Shown here: one piece after another, positions 22,193-33,905 of the stretch
How positions within the stretch are numbered: position 1 is the first letter of the stretch
Layout of the letters: the number at the start of each line of letters is the position of its first letter
Source of the DNA: Phoronis australis
Taxonomy: Eukaryota; Phoronida; Phoronidae
Length of the DNA stretch: 56,797 bases
Assembly: GCA_002633005.1 (NCBI GenBank)
Contig: NMRA01000842.1
Span: forward strand, 57,072 to 113,868
Direction: 5' to 3'
The notes under the pieces: generated by a model
Told to the model about the DNA's origin: nothing
The model's input: the letters and a program-made list of their open reading frames with translations, nothing else
The model's database searches: none
Made by a program: the position numbers and the translations under genes

Positions 22193-23367
22193 CTGAAAAA
22201 ATAAATGCCTGACAGTGAAACAGAAATTTTAAAATGAACAGGACATTATCAAAATGTGGCTAAATATTGATGAGAGAAAGTGTTGCTAAATATGATTTTA
22301 TTACTACAAAAATCCATTGTAGATCTGGTTAATTTTCATATAACTTAGCAGTATTGCCTCTCTGGTGCAGAGGAGAGCTTGGGGAGTTACTGCACAGATG
22401 CTATCACCAGTGAAGGAGTCACCAGGTACATACAAGACTCAAACAAGATGTATGATAATCAGAGTCCCCCCCCCCCGAAAAAAGCAGGCGACCTGGTGGT
22501 GACCCAGACANCAGCAATGCTGCAATTTGACGCCAGGCGCCCCTCCCCCGCCCCCAAACTGCGAGTCCCTAGGCAACTGTTTCTGAACGGCCTGGATGCT
22601 TAACGTGCACATTGACGATCCCGAATTCAGGTCTTGGTACCGGTGGATTTTTGCAGAAAAGTAACTGATTCTCGTCACTTCAATTCAGGATACCGTAACT
22701 GATTAAAAATGCAGGATTATACCACCAGTTGAATTGAAAATTGGTTATTGCTTGCAATCAAAATCCAACATTTGTTCGAGGTGGGCCTCCTAAGCCTAGG
22801 TGTCCCTCTGTGTGCCAAATGTACATAATATAGTAACAAAACTTTGATGGTATAATCAGTGTTGAGGTATAATTCGTCAAAAGCCTTCCAGCGTATGGAA
22901 GGCCTATAGGATGCTCACCATCTCTACTGAGACCAGTTGAAACGTAGCCAAGGGGCTTCCGCCGCTTACGACTACGAGTACGACTAATTACATCAGTTGG
23001 AAATGCCTCCAAGTCTCTCAAAAACTTTATACACTTGCAACATTTAGCAAGCTGACAAGGTATGACATGTGACGTATTTTTAAATCAAAATGATTAAATC
23101 AAAATGATGTAAAAATAGATAAAAAACTCCTTCTTACCAGCGCCGTACGCGGCTTTTTACTCCTTGAAAAGAAAACCTGTCAATGATATTTGACACGACA
23201 AATGATGCGCTGAACAATGATTATGTTACTACTAGACAAAAGTCATAAAGTAGGAAAGATATATACAAAATAAAAACACTTAATTCAAACTTTAAGTTCG
23301 TATTGCATGTTTGAGACAGCGCAACTCAGTTCACTTTTATCCGCCGAGTCACATAATCCCGTCGGAC
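22193..23367 (-). other. HSD17B7-like intron 1 (if exon 1 is at 23.4 kb)
   Basis: Non-coding. 22740-22960 resembles 25740-25910 (CCTCCTAAG..TAGGTGT, GGTATAATTCGTCAAAAGCC), a dispersed repeat. One undetermined base lies at 22511. Confidence 0.4.
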
Positions 23368-23429
23368 CGGCTCGCACCAGTCACGGCAATCTCGCAATTG
23401 TAAATCTTGATAGGCAACATGTAACTCAT
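23368..23429 (-). CDS. HSD17B7: Candidate exon 1 of the HSD17B7-like gene
   Basis: On the - strand an ATG at 23429 opens a frame ending IAVTGASR, with the last codon split as CG and then GT at 23367-23366. Joining to exon 2 (T, then GIGLAL) completes the SDR cofactor loop TGASRGIG in the right phase. Against it: the donor GTCCGA is poor, the N-terminus would be about 10 residues longer than in vertebrate HSD17B7, and the first codons overlap sequence repeated near 25930-25975. The TGASR match in the right phase is unlikely by chance, but this remains a candidate. Confidence 0.35.
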
Positions 23430-25087
23430 ACACAATTAGACAGTGACCACCGTCTCTAGTTCAACTACAGCAGCTTCATACGACGGGCTAATTATGCTTG
23501 ACATGGACCAAAACATTTAAGTACGACATCATATTTCCTGGCGTGTGCAGTATAAAAATAGGCAACATGTAGCCCCTCGGTTGGATAAATAGGGGCTACA
23601 ATACTTCGTTTTCTGTACTAATTTCGTATTTCAAAGGGGCGGTAGGCAAAATCCGCTCACTGATTAACAGTTTTCACCTCGTCAAAAATACATTGTACAC
23701 TTAAAACCATCACTCAAAAAAGCACTTAATTTCTCCAGTGATCCTTTCTGCTTCTAGACATATCTTCGACGAAGCATAACTACGATAATTATGGTGACTT
23801 TGGCGAAGAATTCCAACTCCATTTTTGGTCACCACTAACTTTTTCACCATGCACGCAATAACCTCAAAGGACTTCAACTGAGTCATGAGGGTTAGTCAAA
23901 GGCTAGCACAAGACTGAGCGAAGTGCGTGACGTGGCGCGTGACACTTGCGAAATGGCATGGGGAGATATCAGGTGAAATTTTTAAGATTTGTGTCCCCTG
24001 GACTTTTTGTTCCTCAACAGTCGAAACCTACACAAAATGGCACCCGGTGAGAGAAACTCGAGTGAACCGCGACAGATTTTTATGGATATGTTCAAGTTAT
24101 GTTGACTAAATTGTATCCAGAGTCATGTTGTGTGTGTGTTAGTTTGAAAAGAGAATGCCACTCAAAAACCAACCATTTTGTATCAATTTAGATTGAGTAG
24201 TTCTACTCGATAACGGCACGTTCAGTTGCGTTACCGGACACCTGACGGCAGACGGAGGTGTTGAAATTATCCAATGACATAACTGGTTTCACACGCAGTC
24301 TGTTCAGCAGTAAACAACACGGGTTACTGGTGTCAGGTTATCGCTTGAATTCATTGTTTAAGACCAATAAATAATAAAACTTCGATGTAAAACCCTTAAA
24401 AATACACGTGTGTTGTATAAATTTTTTTAATTCAAAACATACAAAACGCTTGTTATCCCGACCAGTGGCTCGGAACCCGATCAGGCCAGTCGCGGCCGCC
24501 GGGACTGGCACGAACATAAACCAGCTTGAGTTGGAAACTAAAACTCCAGTCACGATCGAAAAGACTATAATGGTGGGGCAAAGAAATAATGGGAATTAGC
24601 CACGAAACTGAAAATCTACTTGTCGGGGGCCGCGAAGTCGCTGGGGTTCCCCATCCACAGACCGTCAGGGCAAAGGTTGTACAATAAAAATGATTTGAAT
24701 AATGAATTAGTATTTCTGAATAAAGATTCCCCCAACATGTAAAACCGAGAAATTGTTTTACAACAGCTTTCTGTCAGCAAACACTGAATTAGCATGCGCT
24801 CACGCCTCGGTGCCCGGTCCTTTATTGCCGGCACCAAAAGCCGGTAACGCAGTAGTTTATTCATAACTGGCTTCTCAACATTTGCACTCACGAATACTGC
24901 AAAGGCATAACAAATTGTATCTAATGAGACAGACTTTGTTTCAGTTTTATATAAGCATTGGTTAGAATGAAAATAATTCATTTTGAAACAGAAAGCAGAA
25001 TAAACGTCTACATGGCAACTCGCCCGGTGCCCATCCCAACTTAGTTAGTCAAGAGCTCATCCGACGAAGACTTCACGGATTGGATCG
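23430..25087. other. Intergenic, with one unassigned ORF
   Basis: Moderately GC-rich patches and several short ORFs. The longest, 24616-24981 on the - strand (121 residues), matches no family I know and has no clear splice signals. The area is a plausible promoter region for the HSD17B7-like gene, but no specific element was recognised. Confidence 0.35.
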
Positions 25088-25417
25088 TTAGGTTTTACAG
25101 GCTATCAATTCAAACCAGAATACACATGAGAGGCGCCGTGAACATGCACAGGCAACGAAACATATGGATAGTTCTTTGGCAAGCCAAAATTCGTCAGAGA
25201 AATCACTGTCGACGAAATGCCGGCCACAGACACAGAGATGTTTCACGGCCTCATACTTACTATTAACAGCGTACCTTTCATTTCGGGCTCTCGAGGAAGT
25301 CATGAAAAACGATATACACACTTTCTTGGCAGCTTCATAATTCGGACAAGCGGGAACAATGCACCGCAATATAGCGGCATTCACTCTGCAGACGAACCAC
25401 TGACGTCGCTGCGTCAT
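25088..25417 (-). CDS. THAP-type zinc-finger protein (ORF or exon)
   Basis: 109 residues on the - strand. Cys19-x4-Cys24-x39-Cys64-x2-His67 fits the C2CH signature of THAP domains (C-x2-4-C-x35-53-C-x2-H), followed by HFVDSDF, equivalent to the usual HF...DF. THAP proteins bind DNA and include chromatin regulators and P-element-type transposases. The conserved Trp in mid-domain is replaced (RYAVNSK), and the AVPTIF box expected after the finger is not seen, so this may be a 5' exon or a decayed copy. A perfect-looking donor sequence (GTAAGTATG at 25259-25251) lies inside the domain, but the frame continues through it with the CxxHF motif intact. Confidence 0.55.
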   Translation of the reverse strand: MTQRRQWFVCRVNAAILRCIVPACPNYEAAKKVCISFFMTSSRARNERYAVNSKYEAVKHLCVCGRHFVDSDFSDEFWLAKELSICFVACACSRRLSCVFWFELIACKT

Positions 25418-25739
25418 TTCTCACCTTCCTCACAGATTAACGCGACACCTCTCGGCAAGGTGAGGTTGACAGTATAAGAGGCAATGTGTATACAGACCGA
25501 TTAAGAAGGTAAAAAAGACTAATTAAATCAGGTGGCATTCTCCTTTAATTCCATGTGCATATATGTATGTTTCATTCCATTTTGCTTGCTGTATGTTGAA
25601 ATGCGTAACTTTTTATGGGGATGTACTATCGCCCTTGTATGCCTGCAGCATTCAGGGTGATGTAATTGCCTATATAAAAATGGCTAGTTACCGATTTTGG
25701 GAACTGAATGAGTGAGGGAATTCTTCAAGAATGAGTTTG

Positions 25740-25976
25740 ATAACTGGAATGTTTGATCGAGTTGGGAAGAATTAAAGACATCGGCGACCTCCTAAGGTGT
25801 TCCTCTATGCGCAAGTTATTTATAGCAACGTGACTTTCATGTTTTAGTCAGTGTGAGGCATAATTCGCCGAAAACCTCCCGACGTGTGAAGCTCCTATGG
25901 CAGCTACACCGTCTGTAGTTCAACTAGAGACGGTGGTCACAGTCTAAATCAATTGCATACGAGTTACGTGTTGCCT
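25740..25976. repeat. Dispersed repeat related to 22740-22960 and, inverted, to 23400-23465
   Basis: CCTCCTAAGG..GTTCCTCT and GAGGCATAATTCGCCGAAAA match the 22.8 kb region in direct orientation. GACGGTGGTCAC..TCTAA and GAGTTACGTGTTGCCTA match 23400-23465 in inverse orientation. A short stem, ACCGTCT...AGAGACGGTGGT, is included. Confidence 0.5.
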
Positions 25977-26520
25977 ACTCGCTGGTTCCCTGCATGTCAC
26001 TAGATGGTAGAAAACACGCAGGTATCATTTAATTTCCTCAGGAAATTTTTTTACGCCGGCATTTCTGATTGGCTGGTTGAATTCTCAACAGGTAGCGCTT
26101 CATGCAAATAAGTCTGGCGTTACTGATGGAGGAAGTGTAAATGTGGTCTGTTGTACAGACAAATCGGTGCTTAATTCATGTTCAAGAAATGTGAATCCCA
26201 TAAAAAGTTGTGGTTGCGCCTATTCAGAGTGCATCTTTCTACTGTCGCTGACTTTTGTTTGCGTTGCTGTCCTGCATTCATACAGTATGAATAACACACT
26301 GGTTAAAGCGGCCAGATGTCTGTTTATTCGTGTATGTGCTTCAAGCATGCGGCTATTTAACATTACTGCAGACAAAATAGTTGCTGCTACGCGCCACTTG
26401 CATCAGAAAAAAATCGCTCATAGTCCGCCATTTTCTCTCTTTGTTGTAAAGCTAACCAATGACTGCAACAGTTACACCAACCAGTGATAAAGCGCAAGCT
26501 ACTGAATGGTACCTCTTGTT
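25977..26520. mobile_element. Non-autonomous element, relative of the one at 38991-40943
   Basis: Collinear with the 39 kb element: CTCGCTGGTTCCCTGC start, TTTCTGATTGGCTGGTTGAA, TCAACAGGTAG, GATGGAGGAAGTGTAAATGT, then GTCCGCCATTTTCT and ACCAACCAGTGATA near the end. At 26181 it has uninterrupted TTCAAGAAATGTG where the 39 kb copy carries a 1.4-kb foldback insertion. The right terminus (CCAGCGAG) is missing. The 136-residue ORF at 26077-26487 lies wholly inside and is not taken as a gene. Confidence 0.65.
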
Positions 26521-26548
26521 GCGTGTGATCTCTACACACAGTGAACTA

Positions 26549-26603
26549 GCCTTGGTACAAAGCTGTATACTAAATATACAGCTTTGCACCGATGTGGATA
26601 AAA
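26549..26603. repeat. Hairpin palindrome shared with the foldback elements
   Basis: CTAGCCTTGGTACAAAGCTG, then TATACTAAATATA, then CAGCTTTGCACCGATGTGG. The inverted arms are CAAAGCTGTATA and TATACAGCTTTG. The same motif with the same flanks recurs near 40010-40065 and 43694-43735. Confidence 0.7.
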
Positions 26604-29600
26604 AAGTGGTAAGATAAAATGTGACACAAAATAAGTGTCATTAAACCTTACAGACTTCCTAGAGTAAACTAAAATATTTAACGGTATTGGAAAAATTGGT
26701 GTTCTTCCGTTATTCTGCTGCAAAATGTTGTGGAGCGATCTTTAGCGACGGCTTTCAGCGCCATGAAATATTGCGTCACCTATTGGCCAGTTTCTTTTTT
26801 TTGCCGATTCTTCAATCAAACGTTGTTCTTTCACAACAAATTATCGGAACTGGTTTCACTTCATTAGAAGTTTTTAGAATTTTGATGCCGAAAAACCAAA
26901 TTTCAGAAGAAATTTTGCTGCTGCCAAGCTATCATCATCTCCCGAGAGGTCACAAAAATTTAGAAAAAGGCGCGTGCGTGTGACATAGGGGTACTGTTTT
27001 CAAAACGACAACATACTTTTCATTGTTAGAAAAAGCGGAGAGTTACACAAAAAATGACGTTTATTGCACTGTTTTTCACTTAAACGGCTTTAACGGGCAA
27101 GGTGAGTGTCGGTTGATTCCCAGATTTTGCATGCACCCCGTCCGGTCTTTAGCTTTACATGTTGACACAAGTTTCACGGCGAGGTGACGAGCAGAAATAA
27201 CCTGGCTGTGTGCAATTTCTCGGTCTACGGAAGAAATACACACAGTGGTACCTAGCTGTGTTTTGACGACAGTCTTCATTTCATACAGCGCCGCCGTAAT
27301 ACAGCGGTGAACCACCAAAGAGTTGTCTATCATGATTTATGACTGCCAGATTGGCGTGCTCTTGTTGGAAGCTCAGTAGCACCTGGCTTCAATTGCTAAT
27401 GACAAATGACAGCGAAACAACACTAAAACCTTTGTGATTATAATGATTCAAAGTCTTTTGATACCTATTTGCACCAGTTATCATGACAACTTTGCCTTGA
27501 ACATCCATGTTGAATCAGACTACCTTCTGCGCCTGCGCAAATGTTCGGAGTTATGAACTTCGAACTGCTGGGTGGAGTCAAGGAGTGTCGTACACTCCTT
27601 GGTGGAGTTCAATGACGCTCTCGCTGGTTCCCTGCGTGCCGCTAGGTGGTCAGAGCCAGCGAGAGTGACGCTAGGACCTACGCTAGCTCCTCTAAAGTCT
27701 AGCCAATCACTAGTCTCTATCTGAAGTACACTGCCATGTCTCACGTAAACTTGCGAAGTCTTGCTTTTCTGTTACTGAACTCTACCCGTATGTTCAATTG
27801 GCAGCGACTCCTTGTGACGAACAAGGGCTGAAGCCCTGCTCCGCCGGGACTGAAGTATTTAACTTTACTTGGCTATTTATAATTTGTGCACTAATAGGGC
27901 CTATCATTCCTAGACTTTCATCTTTCATAATTTGGCGTTGGAAATAAGATTCTGGCTTTTTATGCTATCCGTGTTTTCCAATTGCACTTTTATTTATTTC
28001 CATTATCTTGTATTTTTGTCTTGTATTTTCTGTAAACTAAAAAACATGACCATTTGAGCTAGCAAATAACTAAAACCAGATTAGCCTACTGATGGTGCTA
28101 ATAAGGATAATAGAAATTACAAATTTATCGCCTATATACCAACATTCAAAAGAATATGAATAATGAGATAGATAGTTAGAACAAATAAAGAGATGGGATA
28201 TTCTCATTTACAGATCTGACATTATAAATTAACTGGTATGTTGCAGTGGGCATCAGTGGTCGTAAGTGCGGAGGCGACACGATCTGTACGTGCGTGCAGT
28301 GCCACCGCTATTGGCATCAGCCTGCCATTGGCATTTGTTTCAGAGAGTAGCTGAGTAAGTAGCTTACGGTAATCGTCAAATATGAACATTAGTTAATTTT
28401 TCTATAGCGAATTCTTTCAACTTTTGCTCAAGTGCCCAGTACACATTCATTTGCGAGACAGTGACAAACCTTCATTTTAGACGCATGTGGTTGTGTCCAT
28501 TTATTCCGATACATACATACATCTTTATTTAAACTTGTGCATTCACTACACAAACATAGCCAAAGGCTAGTCCGGTGAAGCAGAGTATAAAATTGATAAC
28601 AAAAATAACAACGAGTTTTTAAAAATGGACAATTAAAGGGGTAGTTACTTGAGGAAGTGTAATCAAGATTGCTGGGTATTGAAAGTAAAGTGAACTCCGA
28701 TGGAGCTAAGTTCACGTGTGAGGTGAGGGCTGCGATCTGGTACATCCGAGTTCTGGTACATGTCGATGAGTAAAATCACGGCTAGATTACCGCCATGACT
28801 GCAAAAGTATCGCTGTGTCAATGTTTTCTTGTTTGTCAGTTCTAGAAAAATTCAGATGATAAACGTAGTACGCCGGTCTTCGTACATGTAGATTGCGGCC
28901 GGGACTTCGTAAGTCATGGCAGCCCGCCCGCCAGAAGAACGTACAATTGGGTCTGTTGCCCACCAATTTTCAATTCACTAATTAATCAGCGGAATTGGTG
29001 CCAACATAGAACTCTAGTCCACGAGGAATGCTATCTCCCGAACGTGAACGGCAATGGCATCAGAGCTTGTGACCCAGACTTGCTGAGGGAGAATTAGCGC
29101 TGTGAATCAAGGTCCAACTGTCAGCTCGACTCATAAGTTATATGATTGTTGCAGTTATGAAATCAAGCCTAATGTCACTGCTTCATTAATTGGTACTTTG
29201 ATATTTTTGTTCACGAAGCGATACTCTTGGGGAACGTATCCAGACAACCAGCGACACTTTCCGTCAAATATGGCCCTGGCCGAATGAGGCTAAACCCAGG
29301 CAAGAATCCCGGATGCGTAGAACAAAGAAGGTAAAACCCGAGCAGAGATCACCGTTCGGTCCATTCCCTACACAGACCTGCAATATCACAAACAAGAAAT
29401 ATTATTGTAATTATGATATCATTGTTATTATTGTCCAGCCAACGTCATCGCCTTATTGCGCACTCAGAGGTCACAGCCTTCATGTTATTGGTTGTGATGA
29501 ACAATGCAACAAAGGCTAAAGCTTGTTTACGGCAGCATACCAAACCACAAAAGTACACAAGACTGATAAGACTGATAACCTTACATGTCCGTTTAGTGAC

Positions 29601-29993
29601 TTGTTTATTTTTTATGTTACCTTTCGGCAATCAACTTTGGCTTCTTCTCCATGGTATTCTTCGCAGTTCTACTTGTTTACAAGGCAGTCATTACAATAAT
29701 TGTTTTTAATTATGGAATTCAATTAACCATCGAACGTCTTGCAATGTGCACGTCGACGCTTAATCTTATAACATAAGGTCAGTATACGTTAGTTGTTAAA
29801 CAATTTTGGTTACGCCATCAGTGTAGGATCTGCTGGAGAGAAAATAACTCTACAAAAAATCATATTTTATAAAACATGTACATTCATGTGCTCGGTCGCT
29901 CTAATGACATGTAACAGTAAAATCAGTAAAAACCTAATAAAAATATGTGTCGTGAAAAACAACGCACTATGTGGAGGAAACAAAACTGATTAC
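26604..29993. other. Non-coding interval, no convincing gene
   Basis: Short ORFs only. 27657-27775 resembles 46255-46370 (CGCTAGGACCTACGCTAG.., TGCGAAGTCTTGCTTTT), a dispersed repeat. A small stem-loop at 27618-27665 is listed separately. Confidence 0.4.
27618..27665. mobile_element. Miniature 48-bp inverted-repeat element
   Basis: CTCTCGCTGG at the left and CCAGCGAGAG at the right, with GTTCCCTGCGTG inside, are the same terminal sequences as the elements at 25977 and 38991. It is flanked on both sides by TGACG. It may be an extreme deletion derivative or a terminal remnant. Confidence 0.45.
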
Positions 29994-30118
29994 CTGTGCA
30001 AATAAAACTCAGTCGTTGTGGATCGATTGCGTTGAATGCAAAGATTAGCGCCGTTATTCGGTTTTGTGGATGGATTGCTTCGCATGCAGCTCTCAAAGAT
30101 TCAGGGGTCTCCCGATCA
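29994..30118 (-). CDS. Candidate coding exon, unknown protein
   Basis: On the - strand a good acceptor (CTTCTTTTTCTGTAG) is followed by about 125 bp open in one frame, reading SDRETPESLRAACEAI and then ITALIFAFNAIDPQRLSF, ending ACAG before GTAATC. The composition looks like real protein, but I recognise no family and found no partner exon. The + strand also has a 151-residue ORF over 30064-30519; at most one strand is likely to be coding. Confidence 0.28.
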
Positions 30119-30121
30119 CTA

Positions 30122-33100
30122 CTACAGAAAAAGAAGGTGCCACGCAGGGTGTGGCGATCAATTTCCCTTTGACTATTTACGTACAAAATGATGCCTTGAA
30201 CGGCGAAATTCTACAAAAGGGAACGGGCACTCTAAGAGTTCTAAATTCTACGAAGGTTCCTTTTCTAACTGCACTAACCTTCAATGAGAAGGGTTTTAAA
30301 ACAAAGCGTTTGGTTGTAAAATATGTACTAAGTTTTGAAAACGTGGCGCATACATTTTACTGTTTCAGGATAAGATATAACATGTCTAAATTGTTTATCA
30401 GGCTAGACGACACTCTGGTCGATTTCAAATTTCAAGATTGGCTAAGGAATCCAGTTTCTCTTGGGATCTTCGAAAACAACAACGAAACCATTCACTTTCT
30501 ACCGCGGAGTACTACGTAACCGCACCAGCCGTAGCTGGGCGAAGCCAGCTGAAGGGCTAAAAGATAATTCACCAGCCTTCAATAGGTCGCGGCAGAAAAG
30601 CATCAAATGCAGTTAGTGATGCAGCGCAGGCGGAGATTTCAACTTTCTAATCAACAAGATGGTCCTGCGATACTGAAAAATGACGCGATTTCTTTCAGCG
30701 AATACGGATGCATTTGACTATAATATTCAAAATATTTCTGGTACATTACACGCATCTATCTATCCACAACATTTTCCACAAGTGTAACACAAAGCCGAGG
30801 TGGTTTAATTTTTAACCACCATAAACAGAGATTAATGTTGCTCGCAGCGCAAGGTAGGTCAAGCCCAAGTCCTAACTCAAACAAATAAAGTTAATTTGCG
30901 ACGGTACAATACATTTCCCATGCGAGCAATAGTGAGCTCCATTCCGTAATAGGTTACTCCGAAGCCCACTAGGCCTACTCCGAAAGCCCTCTACTCCGAA
31001 AAAAAAACAATAATACAGTTTGTTTAATAGAAAACTACAAGCCTAAATCAATTTTCAAAAATTTCTGACTATATTGTTGCTTGATTCATCTAAAAACACT
31101 TCGAAAAAATGTTACTCTAAATTGACAGTCCCCAAAGAGGGAGCTCTGTCCTCCGCTACCGTCATTTACCACTCACTCTTTCCTCTGTTCTTTAAAGTAT
31201 TTTTGTACGCTGTTTTTTTTGTTTATGTTCCTCAACATAAAGGACTGCGGTAGAATGTCTTTGTTGTACGTTATTAAAATGGAAAATGTTTCTCAACTTT
31301 GTAAGTAAGTGTAATGACACGTAGATTTTTGACAAATCGACACGTACAAAACAAGAAAAATCTTTTTCCTTCGTCATATTAGACAGATGCTAAAATGGAT
31401 CGGATGGCGGTTGATATCAAGTTCAACAACATCTCGAAACCTTTAACGTGAGTTAAAACATTGTTGAAGTTTATTAGTTATTAATTTTAAAAGAGAAATT
31501 GTGTGGTGCCCGGGTAATAAACAAAGCCACTCACAAAGAATTGGCCTCTAATAAAGCAAACAAGCGTGAGACAACATCGAGAACGTGGGACATTTTTTGA
31601 TATTTTCCAAGTCAAAATCGATCTTCATAAATGTTCTTCCAATTTCACAAATGGGTTGTTTTTTTGTTTGGCAGCATCAAAATGCCCACGCAAAAAAAAT
31701 GAATTTGGACAATGCAGTCTAATGACTTGTTTCTGCGGTTCCACTGTCAGTTGTTAACGACCCTTGTATCGTTCGCTCGACCACAAGAATAGGTATAATA
31801 TTAGTGTGATAAAATGAAACAAATGCCTTCATACTTGATGGAGGCATGAGTTCTTTCGAAGTTGTGAGCCTTCTGAGTGTGGTGTTCTCCATGTATAATC
31901 ACTCGGTAACGCTAACTTGACGTTTTCAAGATACATAAGAAAGCGTACCACCCAAATATTTGAACCAAAACAATGATTTTTTCGTTGGCAGGGCGCTTTT
32001 GACTATTTAGGCTACTACCTGCTAGTTGACTTGTGTATAGAGTTTCCGGCTATCTTAACTAAAGATTCTGTTTTCAACTGAAGTAGACACGAATACGGTA
32101 TCGGTCAAAATTGAAAGTTGTTTTCAGGCTGGGGAACGGGAGCCTGGGTCTGTTTCAGGCTGTGAACGGGAGCCTGGGTCGGTTTCAAAAGATGGCTCTC
32201 ACTGTTGCTTTCTGCCTAAAAGTTTAGCCAAGTAATTATATGAGCGCAGCACAGTCTAGAAATTACCTTAGTAAATACCAGCTATGTTTATTTACTCGGC
32301 AGAGACTTGGCATTTTTGCTCAAGTGTGATTTGATTAGTTTTCAGAAATGGTTATGTAGAGCGTAAGACCAAAATTGTCATAAAACAGCCAACTGGTTGC
32401 GTCAGACTAACCACAAAGTCATTAGCTCTAATAGCAAAAATTTTGATGACGTTACAATTACAAATATTCTGAATACGTCATAATCGTCGGGTCATCTGAA
32501 GTTCACCACAGGCGCACCCATAACAAAACGGGGATAGTTATTCATTGGTCTCAGTAACTTCATCTACTGAGTCAGCTCATATGACGCGTGCACTCACAGT
32601 ACGTCCATGCACGATTTTAGTGACTGTCGTTTTTCATTGGTACAAAACGAAGCGATGAAGCATATAAGATAACAAGAATTTTTTCTTATAGGTTTTCACC
32701 CCCACGTCAGTTGATACGATGCCAGAGTTTAAGTTCTCCCGATCGCAAAACAGGTAACGGTCATACATGTTTGAACAATATTAATGTTGTTAGCTAGTCA
32801 AATACCGGGGGCCAAAGGTACACTGACTCTTAGTCTTGTGGCCCCGGCTTTGACTTGAAGTAAATTTTAGCTAGGATACGTTATCACCAACTCGATAGAC
32901 TACTGAAACCGCCCGGAGAGGTCAAATCTTTGAAACAATAGGCCCTAACAAGTATTGCAATAGTTTGTTGTGACTTGACCCTCGAAAAAAAATATCGGTT
33001 TCGATAGGTCCCCTGACTGAGTAAAGTTCGTAGAACTGGGCCTCGGCCAACTTAGACCCCACTCAGTCACTGTTTCATTTCACTGTGCAACACGCATAAA

Positions 33101-33460
33101 GGTTTTCGTCCGCTCTAGTTCTTAAAATCAATTTAAAATATAATGATGACATTTACAGTTGTATTGAATTAGACATTGCCAGCGTTATCACCTCCGATGT
33201 AGCCTACGTCACTATACTGGTCGCCGGGCGCAATCACAACCCGGGCTCACCAACCCCCCAGGCTCCTCACGGGAACTACGTGAAGTCATTGAAATATTTT
33301 CATGAATGAAATCGTTCTCGCTTAGTCTCGAGGTTTCTCGCCTGTCGGCTGTGAGAGACGAGTGTTGGAAGGCTGGAGAGTATTGGAGAGAGGTTTTGTC
33401 GAACGTTGTTGTTTGAAATAAACAACAAGTATGGCTGTAACTGCTCTACTTTTATTGTAG
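30122..33460. other. Non-coding interval upstream of the Bcl-2-like exon
   Basis: Contains short duplications (GGGAGCCTGGGTC twice near 32132-32182; CTACTCCGAA three times at 30956-31000). A pyrimidine tract ending TTATTGTAG at 33460 looks like the acceptor of the Bcl-2-like exon, so part of this interval is probably 5' UTR intron and promoter. Confidence 0.4.
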
Positions 33461-33905
33461 AATGAACCTAAACAACAATATTGATATGACAAACTTCACT
33501 TCGCGGTTGATTGTTGAGGACTACGTCGCTTATCGACTTGGAAAAGAACGATATACATGGCCGGATGGACGAGCAGCTTGTCGAGAGCCGACAAAAGTGA
33601 ACAAGACTATGCGGATACTTGGTGATGAATTTGAAGAAAGATATCGCCAAGTATTCCATGATATGTGCAACCAGTTACACATAACGCCCTCGACTGCATA
33701 CTCAACCTTTTTGGGAGTTGTCAATGAACTGTTTAGTGACGGCATAAAATGGGGTCGCATAGTTGCCCTATTTGCTTTCGGAGGAGCGCTTTGTGTACAA
33801 TGCATCAGCAGAGAAATGCCTCAGTTGGTCAATAACATTGTGGAATGGGTTATTCGCTATGTTGATACACACTTAGCATCTTGGATAATACAGAATGGAG
33901 GCTGG
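33461..33905 (+). CDS. Bcl-2-family anti-apoptotic-type protein, main coding exon
   Basis: Coding starts at ATG 33462, one base after an acceptor-like TTTATTGTAG, and the exon ends at the Trp codon before GTAAGT (33906). The 148 residues hold BH4 (about 15-31, RLIVEDYVAYRLG), BH3 (about 48-60, TMRILGDEFEERY), BH1 (about 88-109, ELFSDGIKWGRIVALFAFGG) and the start of BH2 (WIIQNGGW, 141-148). The phase-0 intron right after the BH2 Trp is where vertebrate BCL2 and BCL2L1 are split, which supports orthology of the group. BH4 and overall spacing point to the Bcl-2/Bcl-xL/Bcl-w side. Such proteins hold BAX/BAK and BH3-only proteins in check at mitochondria and ER. The BH1 Asn (NWGR) is Lys here. 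The last exon with the tail anchor was not identified. Confidence 0.92.

Noticed and set aside
26077-26487. 136-residue ORF
   Set aside because: Lies wholly within a non-autonomous element whose relative at 39 kb does not keep the frame.
30064-30519. 151-residue ORF on the + strand
   Set aside because: No family recognised, and it overlaps a better bounded candidate exon on the other strand; not strong enough to call.
31395-31448. Possible first exon reading MDRMAVDIKFNNISKP before GTGAGT
   Set aside because: Good start and donor, but the next plausible acceptor (32730) gives an immediate stop in the required phase; no gene could be built.
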